A stretch of 6,924 nucleotides of DNA, from assembly GCA_023253875.1 (NCBI GenBank), contig JALRFC010000093.1, positions 1 through 6,924 of the forward strand, read 5' to 3'. The translations under genes were made by a program, and so were the position numbers. This document shows positions 1 to 6,505 of the stretch, piece after piece (the stretch's first letter is position 1; every line of letters begins with the position of its first letter). The stretch comes from Candidatus Kapaibacterium sp. (GTDB taxonomy: Bacteria; Bacteroidota; Ignavibacteria; Kapaibacteriales; UBA961). A model generated the notes under the pieces. The model was not told the origin of the DNA and searched no databases. It was given only the letters and a program-made list of their open reading frames with translations.

Positions 1-1033
1 TGAGAAATGACACCAGCATCGCACGCATGCGAAAATTTATCCAGCCCGTTTCCCTCACACATCGCATTCCGGCATCGATCAGTGGATATCCCGTTTTGCC
101 TTCTTCCCAAGCTTGAATCATTTGCTCATTCTTCTCAGGCCAAATATGCTCGAATGCCTGATTGATGCAATGAGTCTCATATGTACATTCCGTTTCAAAT
201 TTCTGAATGAAATGACAATGCCATTTGAGTCGCGATTGAACATTAGCATGATTGCGGACATTCCGCATTGTACCGGCATGCTCATTCAATGCCTGATAGA
301 CTTGCCTGATGCTGATATTACCCCAAGCGAGATATGGTGACAATCGACTACATGATAGTCTGCTCTTGAGAGGTTGCGATATATGCCGTGAATAATTTTG
401 AATTCGTTCACTCAAAAAACTCTGTAAATACACTCGAGCATAGTGTTCGCCGGGAGGTTGAAATTGTTTTGGGTATACAATCCATTGAGTTAGCAAAGCT
501 TCAGGAATATGAAATGCATGATTCCAATGAATGATTTTACCTTGTGTGAATGTATTTTCAATGATTGGAGAGTGAGCCATCGCATACCAATCTTTATCCC
601 AATTCTTTCTGTCCTTGATTGCTCGCTTTATACCATCACGTTGAAATTCATACCATTTAATTTCTTGCTCATTGAATAGTGTAATCAAGTCCCGGTCTAT
701 ATCATACGTCAATTGTATCCCACTCTCTTGATAACTCAAGACTGATTTCACATCAAACTCAGCAATCAAGCTCTGAAATATCTCCCGCGTTTTCCCATGA
801 CACACTGCAATATCACCTGAAAATGACTGCATGACCTTGTTCATTGAAAGTAGACTATGATATTGAAATTGAAGATGTCTAAGAGAAGTGTCGGGATATG
901 CAATCACATCAGTGTCAAATACATACAGTATGACATATGGCAAATCATCATGCTCAGCCATATAGAGTGGAGCATGATCACTGAGCCGAAGATCTCTTTT
1001 TAGCCAGACAATATTGATGGGTTGTTTTTGCAT
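1..1033 (-). CDS. Cryptochrome/deoxyribodipyrimidine photolyase family protein, C-terminus cut off by the window edge
   Basis: Members of this family use FAD, and often an antenna chromophore, to repair UV-induced pyrimidine dimers with blue light or to sense light. Reading the minus strand from 1033 gives 344 codons with no stop to the left edge. Residues 7-20 (INIVWLKRDLRLSDH region) are the family's N-terminal antenna-domain signature. The FAD-binding domain shows SRLSPYLAWGNISIRQVY (about 229-246), SRLKWHCHFIQKFE (about 267-280) and GYPLIDAGMR followed by GWINFRMRAMLVSFL (about 315-344). The family is usually 430-500 residues, so roughly the last quarter is missing, including the residue facing flavin N5 and the FAD-proximal tryptophan. 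I chose ATG 1033 because the conserved block begins six residues later; an in-frame ATG at 1072 would add 13 residues (MEFQCLSFCYKTS) lacking family character. It is divergent from the gene at 1135. Family assignment is firm; repair enzyme versus photoreceptor cannot be settled here. Confidence 0.93.
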   Translation of the reverse strand, partial: MQKQPINIVWLKRDLRLSDHAPLYMAEHDDLPYVILYVFDTDVIAYPDTSLRHLQFQYHSLLSMNKVMQSFSGDIAVCHGKTREIFQSLIAEFDVKSVLSYQESGIQLTYDIDRDLITLFNEQEIKWYEFQRDGIKRAIKDRKNWDKDWYAMAHSPIIENTFTQGKIIHWNHAFHIPEALLTQWIVYPKQFQPPGEHYARVYLQSFLSERIQNYSRHISQPLKSRLSCSRLSPYLAWGNISIRQVYQALNEHAGTMRNVRNHANVQSRLKWHCHFIQKFETECTYETHCINQAFEHIWPEKNEQMIQAWEEGKTGYPLIDAGMRCVRETGWINFRMRAMLVSFL

Positions 1034-1098
1034 TGAAGTCTTGTAACAGAAAGACAAACACTGAAATTCCATTGAGGATTAGTTCATTTTGTTTTTCA

Positions 1099-1122
1099 TA
1101 GTAGTTTTGTACTGTACTACTA
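1099..1122. promoter_or_regulatory. Perfect 7-bp inverted repeat overlapping a possible Bacteroidota promoter element
   Basis: TAGTAGT (1099-1105) and ACTACTA (1116-1122) are exact reverse complements separated by 10 bases. They lie in the 101-base gap between the photolyase and the YdeI-like gene. Overlapping the left arm is TAGTTTTG (1102-1109), which fits the Bacteroidota -7 consensus TAnnTTTG and would fire toward 1135. I find no TTTG at a good -33 spacing, so the promoter is tentative. The dyad could be an operator for either divergent gene or a hairpin in the 5' leader. The placement is suggestive, but a 7-bp dyad can arise by chance in AT-rich DNA. Confidence 0.3.
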
Positions 1123-1134
1123 GAGAATCCAGGC

Positions 1135-1755
1135 ATGAATCCAACAATTGCAGAATTCTTTTCAATCGGATGCGGGCGATGTTCACTTGTTGGAACACCC
1201 GAGTGTAAAGTCAATACATGGAATGAAGAATTACATGAATTGCGAGAGATTATACTCATGAATGATATAACAGAAGAAAGAAAGTGGGGGGTGCCATGTT
1301 ATACCGACAATGGCAAGAATATCATACTCTTATCAGCACTCAAAGATTCAGCCACTCTTAGCTTCCTAAAGGGAAGTTTGATAGATGATGTACATGGCTT
1401 ATTGATTGCACCCGGAAAAAACTCACAATCAGCTCGGTACATGAAATTCACTTCAGTAAAAGAAATCAAGAAAGCAAAGCCAATCATTGTGGATTATATC
1501 AAACAAGCAATTGTGATCGAAAGAACCGGAAAAAAGATAGCATTCAAAAAAGAAGATGACCCAATTCCTGAAGAATTATCTCTAGCATTCAAACAACAAC
1601 CGGAATTGAAAACTGCTTTTTATGCACTTACTCCCGGCAGGCGCAGAGGATATCTCTTACATTTTAATCAGGCCAAACAATCTGCGACACGCGAATCAAG
1701 AATTCAAAAATGTATTCCTTTGATTCTTGAGGGAAAAGGATTTCAAGAACGATGA
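1135..1755 (+). CDS. DUF1801 / YdeI-OmdA-like protein
   Basis: A 206-residue soluble protein of the YdeI/OmpD-associated type. The N-terminal DUF1801 fold covers about residues 28-125 (EELHELREIILMNDITEERKWGVPCYT, then LSFLKGSLIDD and ARYMKFTSVKEI). The C-terminal OmdA-like segment covers about 143-203 (IPEEL, then TAFYALTPGRRRGYLLHFNQAKQSATRESRIQK). Length and domain order fit the two-domain members of the family. The biochemical role is not established; the older label 'bacteriocin protection' comes from homology and should not be read as a function here. Between MNPTIAEFF and the domain is a cysteine-rich stretch, C13-x2-C16-x7-C24, which may bind a metal or be redox active; that is inference. 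ATG 1135 is chosen because MNPxxxEFF is a typical start for such proteins. The stop overlaps the next start as ATGA, so the two genes are probably co-translated. Confidence 0.88.
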   Translation: MNPTIAEFFSIGCGRCSLVGTPECKVNTWNEELHELREIILMNDITEERKWGVPCYTDNGKNIILLSALKDSATLSFLKGSLIDDVHGLLIAPGKNSQSARYMKFTSVKEIKKAKPIIVDYIKQAIVIERTGKKIAFKKEDDPIPEELSLAFKQQPELKTAFYALTPGRRRGYLLHFNQAKQSATRESRIQKCIPLILEGKGFQER

Positions 1756-2009
1756 AGTCACCAATCATCTTTATAGTACTTAATAGCATCTTATTCATAC
1801 CCATTATGGGTACTATGATTTCAGAGGAGTTTCAGTGGGATATCGGAGACTATATGATTGCAGGATTGATGTTGAATATTCTAGGTATAGTATTATTGAT
1901 CATTCATCGATATATTGACAATAAGCAATTGAGATTCAGTGTTTTGGCAATCACGATAGTAGCATTTATACTGATGTGGGTAGAACTTGCAGTTGGCATA
2001 TTTACGTAA
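1752..2009 (+). CDS. Small three-helix integral membrane protein
   Basis: An 85-residue hydrophobic protein with three predicted membrane segments at about residues 4-22, 34-51 and 62-83. Short polar loops separate them: EEFQWDIGD between helices 1 and 2, and HRYIDNKQLR between 2 and 3. The pattern WxxxDYMIAG...LMWVELAVGIF resembles a family of small uncharacterised membrane proteins common in Bacteroidota; that is recollection, not a search result. No catalytic residues are evident, and no signal peptide separate from helix 1 is seen. Its ATG overlaps the stop of the YdeI-like gene by 4 nt (ATGA), and AGGA lies about 11 nt upstream, so it is very likely translated with that gene. Positive residues in the helix 2-3 loop would place that loop in the cytoplasm. 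Confidence 0.8.
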   Translation: MKSPIIFIVLNSILFIPIMGTMISEEFQWDIGDYMIAGLMLNILGIVLLIIHRYIDNKQLRFSVLAITIVAFILMWVELAVGIFT

Positions 2010-2042
2010 TCTATACATGTATCGGGTTATTATTTTTTATCT

Positions 2043-2047
2043 AAGGA
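2043..2047 (+). promoter_or_regulatory. Possible ribosome binding site of the lipoprotein gene
   Basis: AAGGA lies 8 nt before ATG 2056. Together with the lipoprotein signal that begins exactly at this ATG, it favours 2056 over an upstream in-frame ATG at 1987. Confidence 0.4.
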
Positions 2048-2055
2048 ATTGTGGT

Positions 2056-2658
2056 ATGAAACTTTTTACCATTATCATCATGGTGGTCTTTGTCATAGGT
2101 TGTGGAACAAAGAATAATGAAGAAAGCACTGTAAAAACGGACACAGCTTCAAATCAAACAACTTCTGAAGTCATACAGGTAGAACCAGACTCACTAACTC
2201 GTTTGCAGCATATCAAAGATATGGTTGGAGAATGTGAAAATTTGCTGAAGTCTCAATCATCCGGTTGCTCCAATGGTAGCAAGAAAGTAAAAGAAGACAT
2301 GGGTGAAGGAGATCCTATGGAATTTGAACAAACTGCCAAGAAATGCATCATAAGCGGTGGATATGAAATTCATACCGGTAATTTCAGCGGACATGAATGG
2401 AGTAATGATGTCACCATCTATTTTAAGAATGGAACTCCAATTTTTGCATTTAGTGTCTCCTATTCCGAGGGATATGCCAGCGAAAGCAGAATATATTTCA
2501 AAACTGATGGAACTGTATTGTCTATGCTTTCACGTGAAAATGATGGTGCAGGCGGCGAACTTCAAGGCAATAAGACAATTAAAAATTCAGCAGATAAAGA
2601 TCAGTTACTATCTGCATATAATAGTTGGAGAAATGATATCAGTCAGATGATACGATGA
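2056..2658 (+). CDS. Predicted lipoprotein of unknown function
   Basis: A 200-residue protein with a classic lipoprotein signal: a short basic start (MK), hydrophobic residues 3-15, and lipobox VIGC with C16 as the predicted lipidated cysteine. A Ser/Thr/Asn-rich linker follows (about 17-45), then a helical segment (about 46-65), then a globular part (about 95-165) that looks mostly beta-strand, for example NDVTIYFKNGTPIFAFSVSYSEG and SRIYFKTDGTVLSMLSR. This alternation is typical of small periplasmic or outer-membrane-anchored domains. Cysteines 60, 71 and 97 could include a disulphide pair. I do not recognise the family, and no enzymatic motif is visible. An in-frame ATG at 1987 would add 23 residues, bury the signal sequence and overlap the previous gene, so 2056 is preferred. 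It lies 46 nt after the small membrane protein and may share its transcript. Confidence 0.82.
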   Translation: MKLFTIIIMVVFVIGCGTKNNEESTVKTDTASNQTTSEVIQVEPDSLTRLQHIKDMVGECENLLKSQSSGCSNGSKKVKEDMGEGDPMEFEQTAKKCIISGGYEIHTGNFSGHEWSNDVTIYFKNGTPIFAFSVSYSEGYASESRIYFKTDGTVLSMLSRENDGAGGELQGNKTIKNSADKDQLLSAYNSWRNDISQMIR

Positions 2659-2716
2659 AGACTTAAACTCTGTCCTTCAATTTTGTATTTTACTGTACAT
2701 TTTGTTCGGACTACAA

Positions 2717-3517
2717 GTGAAAACTTCGCTTATCATATCAACATATAATCGAGAAGATGCACTCAATATCGTATTGCAGAGTGTTGCAGCACTCAAAGAA
2801 TATCCTCATGAAGTGATCATAGCGGATGATGGGTCCGGACCCAAAACGTCTGAATTGATTCGCAAGCATCAAGAAACATTTCCGGTTCCATTGATGCATT
2901 GTCATCATGAAGATCTTGGATTTAGACTTTCACATATCAGAAACAAAGCTACCGCGATGACAAGTGGTGATCATTTGATTTTCATTGATGGAGACATGAT
3001 TATTCATCCGCACTTTGTTCGAGATCATCGAAGACATGCCCGCGAAGGACTGTTCATACAGGGTTCGCGGGTATTATTGCATAAAGAGAAAACCTTCTCA
3101 TCGATTGAACATGGAATTCATCGCTTTTCACCATTCTCCTCAGGAATCACCAATAGATTCAATGCAATTCGAATCCCATTTCTTTCCCCAATAATTTCAA
3201 CATGGATGAGCAAACAACATCATCATGGAGTACGAGGTTGCAATATGTCCTTCATGAAGAATGATCTCATCAAAGTCAATGGATTCAATGAAGCATTCAT
3301 TGGATGGGGTCGAGAAGACAGTGAATGCGTGATTCGATTACTCCATACCGGAATTCGCAGATATAATCTACGTTTAGGTGGCATCGCTTATCATTTATGG
3401 CATACAGAACATATCAATTCCGAGTTATTAGAAAAAAACAATGAAGAGTTGAGACTTGCCATTGAGGAACATAGAATATGGTGTGCTGAGGGTTTGCAAA
3501 ATCATATGAGTAATTGA
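2717..3517 (+). CDS. Family 2 glycosyltransferase, galactosyltransferase-like C-terminus
   Basis: A 266-residue inverting GT-A enzyme that should transfer a sugar from a nucleotide donor to a growing surface glycan at the cytoplasmic membrane face. Residues 3-45 (TSLIISTYNREDAL, then EVIIADDGS) form the nucleotide-binding half. HHEDLGFR (63-70) and the metal-binding D91-G-D93 of IFIDGDMIIHP follow. The C-terminal part has RGCNMSF (173-179), NGFNEAFIGWGRED (188-201, with the likely catalytic acid E200/D201) and YHLWH (225-229), the layout seen in Glyco_transf_7C-type Gal/GalNAc transferases. The start is GTG 2717, giving MKTSLIISTYN, a typical beginning. The frame stays open upstream to a TTG at 2702 that would add only five residues. 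It is the first of four packed glycosyltransferase genes, with 1 nt before the next ATG. The actual donor and acceptor cannot be read from sequence. Confidence 0.9.
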   Translation: MKTSLIISTYNREDALNIVLQSVAALKEYPHEVIIADDGSGPKTSELIRKHQETFPVPLMHCHHEDLGFRLSHIRNKATAMTSGDHLIFIDGDMIIHPHFVRDHRRHAREGLFIQGSRVLLHKEKTFSSIEHGIHRFSPFSSGITNRFNAIRIPFLSPIISTWMSKQHHHGVRGCNMSFMKNDLIKVNGFNEAFIGWGREDSECVIRLLHTGIRRYNLRLGGIAYHLWHTEHINSELLEKNNEELRLAIEEHRIWCAEGLQNHMSN

Positions 3518-3518
3518 A

Positions 3519-4304
3519 ATGTTATCAAAACGATTAACATCATTGTTCATGAGATCACTGAAGAGAGTTCCGGCAATCACAATTCAATCATGGGAACATT
3601 TCAATGAAGTGGAACATGATAATCCTGAACAATATATTAAGCCAGATATTCCTAGAAGAATCGTCTGTTTTTGGACGGGTGATAATGTGATGAGTGATTC
3701 CAGAAAGCGAGCATTCGATACATTGCAATCTACCTCCAAAACAGAAGTGCTTTTTATTACCCCGGAATCTCTGCCATCATATATCATTGAAACATATCCG
3801 CTTCATCCAGCATATCAATATCTTTCTTTAGTACACCGTTCAGATTATTTGCGTTGTTATTTCATGCATCATTATGGTGGCGGTTATTCGGATATCAAAG
3901 CAGCTCGTCATAGTTGGGTACAAAGTTTTGATACATTTGAAAAAGATAATAAATCCTGGATTATGGGTTATCCAGAAATCGGAGAACACGGTGTGGCACC
4001 TGTCAAAGGTATATGTGGAGAGGATCTTCGGAAGAATTGGTATTTTCTACTTGGAAATTGCGCTTACATTTGCGCACCATATAGTCCATTCACCACATCA
4101 TGGTATGATGAAGTTCATAAAAGACTTGATGATCTATTGCTTGATCTCCAAAGATGTCCCGGCAATAGTCGGGGAGACAATGATGGATATCCGATTGAAT
4201 GGACATATCTATTGGGTAATATATTTCATCCGCTTTGTTTGAAATATTCAAATCATGTATCATATGACAGAACAATCAAACCGGTCTTGGGTGGATATTT
4301 ATGA
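3519..4304 (+). CDS. GT32/capsular-polysaccharide-synthesis-like glycosyltransferase
   Basis: A 261-residue protein resembling the Caps_synth / GT32 group of retaining GT-A transferases. IPRRIVCFWTGDN (44-56) matches the start of the sugar-nucleotide domain. LSLVHRSDYLRCYFMHHYGGGYSDIK (102-127) matches the family core, usually [KR]xDxLRxxxLxxxGGxYxDxD. Here the DxD position reads S124-D125-I126-K127: one aspartate remains and the second is lysine. A later FLLGN (177-181) and GYPIEWTYLLGN (223-234) complete a recognisable C-terminal half. There is no signal peptide or clear membrane span. It follows the first glycosyltransferase by one base and overlaps the third by ATGA. It probably adds one sugar to the same glycan as its neighbours; the specific sugar is unknown. 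Confidence 0.84.
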   Translation: MLSKRLTSLFMRSLKRVPAITIQSWEHFNEVEHDNPEQYIKPDIPRRIVCFWTGDNVMSDSRKRAFDTLQSTSKTEVLFITPESLPSYIIETYPLHPAYQYLSLVHRSDYLRCYFMHHYGGGYSDIKAARHSWVQSFDTFEKDNKSWIMGYPEIGEHGVAPVKGICGEDLRKNWYFLLGNCAYICAPYSPFTTSWYDEVHKRLDDLLLDLQRCPGNSRGDNDGYPIEWTYLLGNIFHPLCLKYSNHVSYDRTIKPVLGGYL

Positions 4305-5110
4305 TGAAAGAAATTGTTGAACATCATACAATGCCTATGGTATCAATCATAGTCCCATGTTACAATGCCGAGAAGTATATTCTTGAGACTTTGCAAAGTA
4401 TTCAAAGAATTGAATATCCTTCATGGGAATGCATTATTATCAATGATGGGTCCACGGATAATTCGCTGAATGTAATCAAAGAAGCGATTGATGGAAATTC
4501 CCGATTCACAATACTGAGTCAAGAGAATGCCGGTCCATCCGTAGCAAGGAATAGAGGTATTCGTGCATCACATGGAACATATATTTTACCTTTGGATGCC
4601 GATGATCTGATTTCAAAGGAGTATATAACACAGGCGGTTCAGCAATTGGAACATGATGCCACAATCAAAGTGGTATATTCAAATGCCGAATATTTTGGTA
4701 AGAAAAAAGGTCCGTGGATACTCCCCGAATACTCATTCAATGATCTCTTGTTTGAGAACATGATATTCTGTTCAGCACTCTTCAGGCGAAGTGATTATGA
4801 TCGTACACGAGGATATGATCCTACATTGCATGGAAGAGAAGATTGGGATTTTTGGTTGGAACTCCTAAAAACAGGAGGTGATGTTCATAAACTGAATGGA
4901 ATACATTTCTTTTATCGAACACATGAAGAATCCAGAGATAGAAAGGCAAATAGAAATCTCGAACATATACGACAGCATATTTTCAATAATCATCGTGAAT
5001 TATATGCATACTGTTTTGAGAATCCAATTCAGATCTTTCATGAACATGCATTTTTCAAAAAGAAGTACAATATTCTACGAAGATTAACACTGAGAAAACC
5101 CATATCATGA
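4301..5110 (+). CDS. Family 2 glycosyltransferase
   Basis: A 269-residue GT2 enzyme with an undivided GT-A domain. VSIIVPCYNAEKYILETLQSI (14-34) and CIIINDGSTDNS (44-55) form the nucleotide-binding core. ENAGPSVARNRGI (75-87) is the usual connecting motif, and D99-A-D-D102 (LPLDADD) is the metal-binding site. GREDWDFWLELL (178-189) carries the catalytic-acid ED motif (E180-D181), and FYRTHEES (204-211) closes the domain. This is the general WcaA-like type, distinct from the galactosyltransferase-like first and fourth enzymes. The C-terminal tail is rich in basic and aromatic residues (FFKKKYNILRRLTLRK), which may bring it to the membrane surface; that is inference. ATG 4301 overlaps the previous stop (ATGA); ATG 4304 is equally possible and differs by one residue. 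The stop overlaps the next start by 4 nt. Confidence 0.91.
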   Translation: MMKEIVEHHTMPMVSIIVPCYNAEKYILETLQSIQRIEYPSWECIIINDGSTDNSLNVIKEAIDGNSRFTILSQENAGPSVARNRGIRASHGTYILPLDADDLISKEYITQAVQQLEHDATIKVVYSNAEYFGKKKGPWILPEYSFNDLLFENMIFCSALFRRSDYDRTRGYDPTLHGREDWDFWLELLKTGGDVHKLNGIHFFYRTHEESRDRKANRNLEHIRQHIFNNHRELYAYCFENPIQIFHEHAFFKKKYNILRRLTLRKPIS

Positions 5111-5913
5111 TTTCGATCATCATCGCCGTGTACAAGAATGTCAAAGCATTAGACTTGATTTTTCAAAGTTTGTCATTGCAAACATTTCAAGACTTCGAAG
5201 TGCTTGTTGCAGAAGATGGGCAAGATGAAGCAATGCATGTGTTCATTGATCAAGCTTGTCAATCCTATCGCTTCCCAATCAGACATCTTTCACATGAGGA
5301 TAAGGGTTTCCGCAAAATCGTGATTGGTAATCAAGCCATCCGAAATGCGAACGGTGAATATGTTATTTTCATTGATGGAGATTGCATACTTCATCCAAGA
5401 TTCATTGAAGAATATCACAAAGCGATGAAACCCGGCTCTTTCTTTTTTGGAAGAAGAGTAATGCTCGGACCCAACATTACAAAGGGTTTATACAGTCAAT
5501 CATCATTGCGGATACCAACATTTCTTTCATTGTTGATTTCAGATTCCACTCAAGTGCGAGAGTCATTATATCTACCATTTTTAACTCCAAAAGAGAAAGT
5601 CAATAGAGAGATTTGGGGATGCAATTGGGGAGTACGTAAGCATCATTTACTCGAGGTCAATGGTTTTGATGAAGATTATACATTACCATGTTTTGGAGAA
5701 GATTTAGATATTGATTGGCGTCTGGCAAAATTGGGGCTCAAACGATATTCATTAAAAAACAAAGCAATTCAATATCATATGTATCATCCACTTATTTGGG
5801 ATGCTGATATTGAATCTCGTGGTAGAAAACTCTATGAACAAAAGAGAGATGATGGCTTTGCACGATGTCTGAATGGTATTGAAAAACTATCCATCCCAGA
5901 TACTGTTCTCTGA
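5107..5913 (+). CDS. Family 2 glycosyltransferase, galactosyltransferase-like C-terminus
   Basis: A 268-residue GT2 enzyme closely similar in layout to the first glycosyltransferase of the cassette. It shows ISIIIAVYKNVKALDLIFQSL (2-22), VLVAEDGQD (32-40), LSHEDKGFRK (61-70), the metal site D90-G-D92 in VIFIDGDCILHP, GCNWGV (171-176), EVNGFDEDY (183-191), the acid motif FGEDLDIDWRL (197-207) and a YHMYH ending (223-227). This matches GT2 enzymes with a Glyco_transf_7C-like C-terminal half. The role inferred is addition of a Gal, GalNAc or similar residue to a surface glycan. The start overlaps the upstream stop as ATGA, so translation is probably coupled to the third transferase. It is the last gene of the packed group; a 47-nt gap follows. 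Confidence 0.91.
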   Translation: MISIIIAVYKNVKALDLIFQSLSLQTFQDFEVLVAEDGQDEAMHVFIDQACQSYRFPIRHLSHEDKGFRKIVIGNQAIRNANGEYVIFIDGDCILHPRFIEEYHKAMKPGSFFFGRRVMLGPNITKGLYSQSSLRIPTFLSLLISDSTQVRESLYLPFLTPKEKVNREIWGCNWGVRKHHLLEVNGFDEDYTLPCFGEDLDIDWRLAKLGLKRYSLKNKAIQYHMYHPLIWDADIESRGRKLYEQKRDDGFARCLNGIEKLSIPDTVL

Positions 5914-5960
5914 TTCTTTATAGAAGTTGCATTTTTACCATTTTTCATCGTTTATATCTT

Positions 5961-6479
5961 ATGGATTTCCAATATGTCCCTACTCAGATTTCCTTAGCTG
6001 ACAGTATTGAAAATGACTCAGAGTATGTTGTATATGAAATAGCCACATGTCATATCAACTATACAATGCACGGGGATGCAATAACTACCGCAATTCATGT
6101 AGACAAAGAAAAGTACACATATATCCATAATATCATGTCATCAGATGAATGGACTGAAAATGGACCTTGGGGCAGTGAGTCCATGTCAACGCATCGACTA
6201 TTATCACTAAGAGAGTTACTCAATTTTATCGAGGTCATCAATACAGAATGTCGTTTTTCACATTGGATGAGAGAAGCACTTGAGGACTTGATTGATCACA
6301 ATCGTGAGCTTAGCATCATATCATTGAAGGAGCAATGTGCATTCAGTAGTGATATATATCCTGAGCTTTCTGCTTTTTATGATATCGTAGCTCATGATAT
6401 TATAACATATTGGAAAGACCATCAATGTTTGCCCAATGACATTGTATTGCAGAATATCATCATCGAAATATTACAATAG
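5961..6479 (+). CDS. Acidic soluble protein of unknown function
   Basis: A 172-residue protein I do not recognise. It has no signal peptide or membrane span and is clearly acidic, with Asp and Glu well in excess of Lys and Arg. The N-terminal half (about 1-60) looks beta-rich: YVVYEIATCHINYTMHG, then ITTAIHVDKEKYTYIHNIM. A polar, Trp- and Gly-containing turn follows (ENGPWGSES, 66-74), then a mainly helical half (about 78-172, for example LLSLRELLNFIEVI and FYDIVAHDIITYW). Cysteines sit at 30, 97, 126 and 156 without a metal-site spacing. An acidic single-domain fold is compatible with a binding or immunity-type protein, but nothing here proves that. Codon use resembles its neighbours. ATG 5961 is the first start after the 47-nt gap. 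It could be read through from the glycosyltransferase genes or have its own promoter. Confidence 0.75.
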   Translation: MDFQYVPTQISLADSIENDSEYVVYEIATCHINYTMHGDAITTAIHVDKEKYTYIHNIMSSDEWTENGPWGSESMSTHRLLSLRELLNFIEVINTECRFSHWMREALEDLIDHNRELSIISLKEQCAFSSDIYPELSAFYDIVAHDIITYWKDHQCLPNDIVLQNIIIEILQ

Positions 6480-6505
6480 CTGAATTCATCCATGATTCTT
6501 TGCAT

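Noticed and set aside
113..340. 75-codon plus-strand open frame
   Set aside because: It lies antisense to the well-supported photolyase coding frame.
978..1259. 93-codon minus-strand open frame
   Set aside because: It overlaps the photolyase start in another frame and the YdeI-like gene on the opposite strand; its translation has no family character.
1987..2055. In-frame ATG at 1987 giving a 223-residue form of the lipoprotein
   Set aside because: It overlaps the preceding gene, moves the hydrophobic signal and lipobox inward, and lacks a better ribosome site than ATG 2056.
2702..2716. TTG at 2702 as the start of the first glycosyltransferase
   Set aside because: It adds only MFGLQ ahead of the typical KTSLIISTYN beginning; GTG 2717 fits the family better.
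5914..5960. Promoter for the 172-residue gene in the 47-nt gap
   Set aside because: The gap is T-rich, but I find no TAnnTTTG element with a matching upstream TTTG.
6482..6498. Hairpin GAATTCATCCATGATTC between convergent genes as a terminator
   Set aside because: The stem needs a bulge, has a two-base loop and few G-C pairs, and no strong T-run follows on either strand.
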